From Oncomelania hupensis (Eukaryota; Mollusca; Gastropoda; Littorinimorpha; Pomatiopsidae), in the NCBI GenBank assembly GCA_036898135.1, contig CM072515.1, positions 49,022,534-49,086,533 of the forward strand: a stretch of 64,000 nucleotides of DNA, read 5' to 3'. Position numbers and translations under genes: made by a program. The notes under the pieces were generated by a model. It did no database searches. It saw nothing but the letters and a program-made list of their open reading frames with translations, and had not been told where the DNA came from. This document shows positions 60,813 to 64,000 of this stretch, in pieces. How positions within the stretch are numbered: the stretch's first letter is position 1; each line of letters begins with the position of its first letter.

Positions 60813-63800
60813 TTATGCTACAGCCGTAATGTGTTTCTTGGTGTCATACGTGTGGTCATCGTAGAAGACATCTCTGGCCTTGATACTCCTGTCAAAGAAT
60901 AGATAAATCAGTTTGCAATGTGACTGATTAAGATTCGTGTAATATGAATTATACTTCCATAAAAGTTAACTAAGGCCAATAAATATAAATATGGTCAATT
61001 CACATGGAACCAGTAACAACTAGTCCCACTTGGTTGTTGAGGGAATTGGTTGTTGTCTGTCTTTGGAACACATGTTAATGATTTTGTAAAATTATAACGT
61101 ACATATATCGCTAACCATTGTGGAATGCTCAGTGCACATAAGGCAATCTCAAACTAGAGGTTGGAGGGATGGATGGTGAACAGGCCTAGCAGCCTATAGA
61201 AGCCTGAAGCACCTAAGTTCATCTATCAAGTTTATGAAGGTAAGACTAGCAAGTGTGAGGGTCATAGTGCTTGGTTAAATTAACTGAAAAAGTCACTTCA
61301 ATGTGAGCAAGTGCATCTTCATGTCATTTTCCCCAGAATAACCCAACAAGATTGAGTTAGTAAATTTCATAGTTTAGTACATAACTGAGTTATTGAAGAT
61401 TCTTGTAAAGGGAGCAAATATGACTTTACTGGTGGCACAGTCAAATATAGCCCACTTGGCTAAATTCCTAATATAAGTTTACCAGCACGAACAAAGAAAA
61501 ACAAAGTTGTTGAATTGCTCTTTTATAGCGCTTTACGAATTCAAGGCACTGGCCTGAAACATAATCTAACTCAAGCCTAAGGTGCCAACTTACTGCTTAA
61601 TGCACACTGTCAAACACCCCAGACAACTAAGTAATCCTGAACGGCAGAGGGTGAATAGTGCCTTGAACTAGCTGGTTGTTTATGTATTGGGTATTCAACT
61701 ATTTAGGATATAAAAGTCTAGTTGTGTGTGTCTTACCTGGCTTGGTAGGGTTCCATGTAGCGTAGAGTTGCGTTGTTGTCCAGAGTAGGACCAAAGTTGT
61801 GTACATTGGTGCCAATTGTGAAGCCATCAGTCTTGTGGCGCTGAATGCCTCCCCGCGTGTGGCCCAGCCTGTCAGGTCCCTCAGGGTTCTTGTCCCAAAA
61901 CCTGACAGCATAAAGGTTTACAGTGACATGGATGATACAGAATACTAATATGAATACTTAATTATTATCTCAACAGAAAAATTTTAATGTGGAGCCAACA
62001 TAATGCACACAGATTAAAATATGGTTCAAACCAGTTGTTTATCAATTAGGACCATTTGTTTAGTGTCTGTTTCTCTCATCCTGTTTCACTCTTTCTTCTC
62101 TGACCTTGTCATATAATGAGTAATGAAACGACGTGGATCATCTCTCTGTTTGACAAAGCGGTCGTTGTTCTCACTGTAGCCGGACAACTCCTGGTAGCCC
62201 ATCTTGGTGCGATTCAACTTGTCAGGATGAGTAAGATCCGGTCGCTGCTGGCCCAGAAACTGGCCTCGCTGTGTGCTGTAACAGAAATAATGAAGTCATA
62301 AAATAGTATTAAAGGAGAACAACTGGTGTTTAAACATTGCCCAATGGATCCTGATATTTGGGCAGAGCAACGGCAGTGTAAAGTTGAAGAATCATGTGTT
62401 CCAAGAAATGTCCACCTTTTTTTTTTCTTTGTTCATAAATGTTATTTGATACGAAATGTCTAAAAAACCCAAACTCGTCCGACATTTAGGTACCCATTTG
62501 CTGTTGGTAATCTGTGGTGACTGTTGGTGTCTCATTTACCTCCATACTACCCGTGAGGGTGCTGGGAGTTTCAGTATAAATAGTATCCCCACTTTCTGGA
62601 AATTTAGTGCTTTAAATTCCCACTGTCTTTGTTCTTTCTCATTCCTACTCTGTTCTATAGCTATCAATCTACCATACTTACTATCTTCTTCGCTAGACCA
62701 GTCACCTACCTTTTTTCTTGAAAACTCTTCTGGGACAAAACTCCTCATTTTGTGTGTGAGGTCTGTTGGATCAGCTTGGGAATATTGGACACTTTCTGCC
62801 AGGTGGTCATTGGGGCTTCCTATGATGTTATTATTTGGCAATGTAGGCATTTTATATGTATGTGTTTTGTTGATATTTAATAATGATGTTTGTATTTTAT
62901 TTTGTTTTTGTAAACGGGGGTTCGATAAATTAGAGTACAGCCTCAGCGTCCCTTGCGTGGGATGTCTTTATTGTAAAGTGACTGGCTCATGGAGTGCCTT
63001 CAGTGTTACCACTAGGGTTGTTTTGGCAGATCTTTTATGTGGATCAGGGGTGAGTCCTCTTTCAGTGAAGTTGTGGTCTTGATTTTGTGTTCTTGATTCG
63101 GCTCTTTGCAGTCCGCTGAAAACTGTAAGCAATGAATAACTAACTAACTAATTTACCTCCATCCTTGGCATTACTAATAGAAATATTATAACCAATTATC
63201 TGCATTTGGCTTTAGTGTGGTGTACTAACTATGAGGTGCACTGTGAATAAAAACTGTAAAATGTTTTCTGATAGAGTCTAAACAACAGATGGCTAAACAC
63301 GCTGACTCAGAGGGAGAGAGAGAATGTCGGCTGAACATGCTGACAACTGTTCAAATTTCTTAGGATACCAACCTAGCCTAATGGTAACTGCATGACCCCA
63401 ATGCTCTGGCAGCTCGATCAGCACTTCTCTTCCTTCAGACAAGAGTATAAATTGAGGTCTAGTCTGTGCATGCATGCATTCCATCACACGGCCTTTAAAG
63501 ATCCCGAAACTCATGTCCTATATGGTGAGTGCCAGATACATGAACACACCCAGTTAGTTCTAGCCTATTCCTCATCAGTCGTTTATGATCGCTAAGCTGT
63601 CTTGGACGTTAATTGGTGGTCATTAAGCAGCAAATTGGCACTTTGGAAGGCTCGAGAAACGATCCCGTTTTTAGCCAGTGCCTTGAAGAATTGTTGAGGT
63701 GGAAGGGTGCTATATAAGAACAATTCATCATATTAACATACCTTGTATGGTTGTCGGGATGCAGCTGGTTGAGGTGTTCCATTGGATCGTTCTTTTTTGT

Positions 63801-63845
63801 CCAGTTCAGTTTGGCCTCAGGCATGCTGTCCGCATGGTCGTAGGC
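60813..63845 (-). CDS. SAXO4/PPP1R32-like axonemal protein, C-terminal part
   Basis: Four exons are visible: 63845-63742, 62275-62105, 61901-61737 and 60888-60813. All are GT-AG and in phase: 171 codons plus stop. The first begins right after an acceptor at codon phase 0, so earlier exons lie beyond the window. Short motifs recur: NDPMEHLNQLHPDNHT, RRFITHYMTRFWDKNPEGPD and LGHTRGGIQRHKTDG. The TRGGIQ segment, a RY/F-(L/I)-T-Y-like stretch before it and a DVFYDD-type end resemble the C-terminus of human PPP1R32 (SAXO4), a sperm and cilium axoneme protein. The match is from memory of short motifs, so a related ciliary microtubule protein is possible. The gene is convergent with ZC4H2. Confidence 0.65.
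62565..63150 (+). repeat. Repeat family R, copy C
   Basis: It matches copy A (17031-17585) along its length from GTATAAATAGTATCCCC and ends in (AACT)n at about 63137-63150. It carries an intact TTAA (62612-62615) at the position where copy B has the MITE. It lies inside an intron of the SAXO4-like gene. A 208-codon plus-strand frame across it has no domain. Confidence 0.88.
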
Positions 63846-64000
63846 CTGCAAAACAGTCCATATTCCTGTCAACAAATCAACCCTGTAGCCATGCAAACAA
63901 TGACTTTAAATGGTCTTGGTGTGAGTCGAAAGGATTATTTATTTAAACACAGCCGATGATAAGGTGTACTTCAAAGCAACTACTATTTCATCTTCTAGAA

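Noticed and set aside
62456..63082. 208-codon plus-strand frame
   Set aside because: It lies on repeat family R copy C, has no domain, and is not conserved in frame in copies A or B.

Overview
This window is animal nuclear DNA. It has spliced genes with GT-AG introns, several classes of transposable element, long (GA)n microsatellites, and no sign of operons. The gene set and repeat types suggest a lophotrochozoan invertebrate, most likely a mollusc. That placement is an inference from the look of the sequence, not from a search.

Layout. (1) 1-3514: no gene seen, only a SINE-like body and microsatellites. (2) 3515-17835, minus strand: an unrecognised gene with at least seven coding exons. 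One exon of about 9.5 kb encodes most of a predicted protein of about 3,740 residues that is very acidic and low in complexity. Its reading frame slips by one base near 5451. (3) 17850-19800: gene-free, with a cluster of CRE-like sites. (4) 19856-47360, minus strand: a complete MSH2 mismatch-repair gene. I could rebuild all 27 coding exons; they join in frame to 933 codons plus stop. (5) 47361-47460: a 100-bp divergent gap between two start codons. (6) 47461-56775, plus strand: a complete five-exon ZC4H2 gene (227 codons plus stop). Its first intron carries an intact antisense RTE-like retrotransposon. (7) 56776-60812: 3' UTR and gene-free DNA. (8) 60813-63845, minus strand: the last four exons of an axonemal-type gene resembling SAXO4/PPP1R32. 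It converges on ZC4H2 and runs off the right edge.

The MSH2 and ZC4H2 introns record a dense history of transposition. They hold fragments of one RTE family with (GGATA)n tails (one with an inverted 5' end, one split by a solo-LTR-like insertion), two LTR-like insertions with perfect 5-bp target duplications, and a CR1/L2-like element. There are also three copies of a TTAA-flanked MITE in three consecutive MSH2 introns, three hAT-type elements with 5-6 bp duplications, a Mutator-like MITE with a 10-bp duplication, a Tigger/pogo-like element with a hAT nested inside, and tRNA-derived SINE pieces. Two adjacent near-perfect palindromes lie in ZC4H2 intron 2.

MSH2 and ZC4H2 have no known shared pathway. 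The functional link suggested here is only a shared promoter. I saw no clearly new biological system. The best candidates for novelty are the giant acidic gene, the short MSH2/ZC4H2 divergent promoter, and the paired palindromes.
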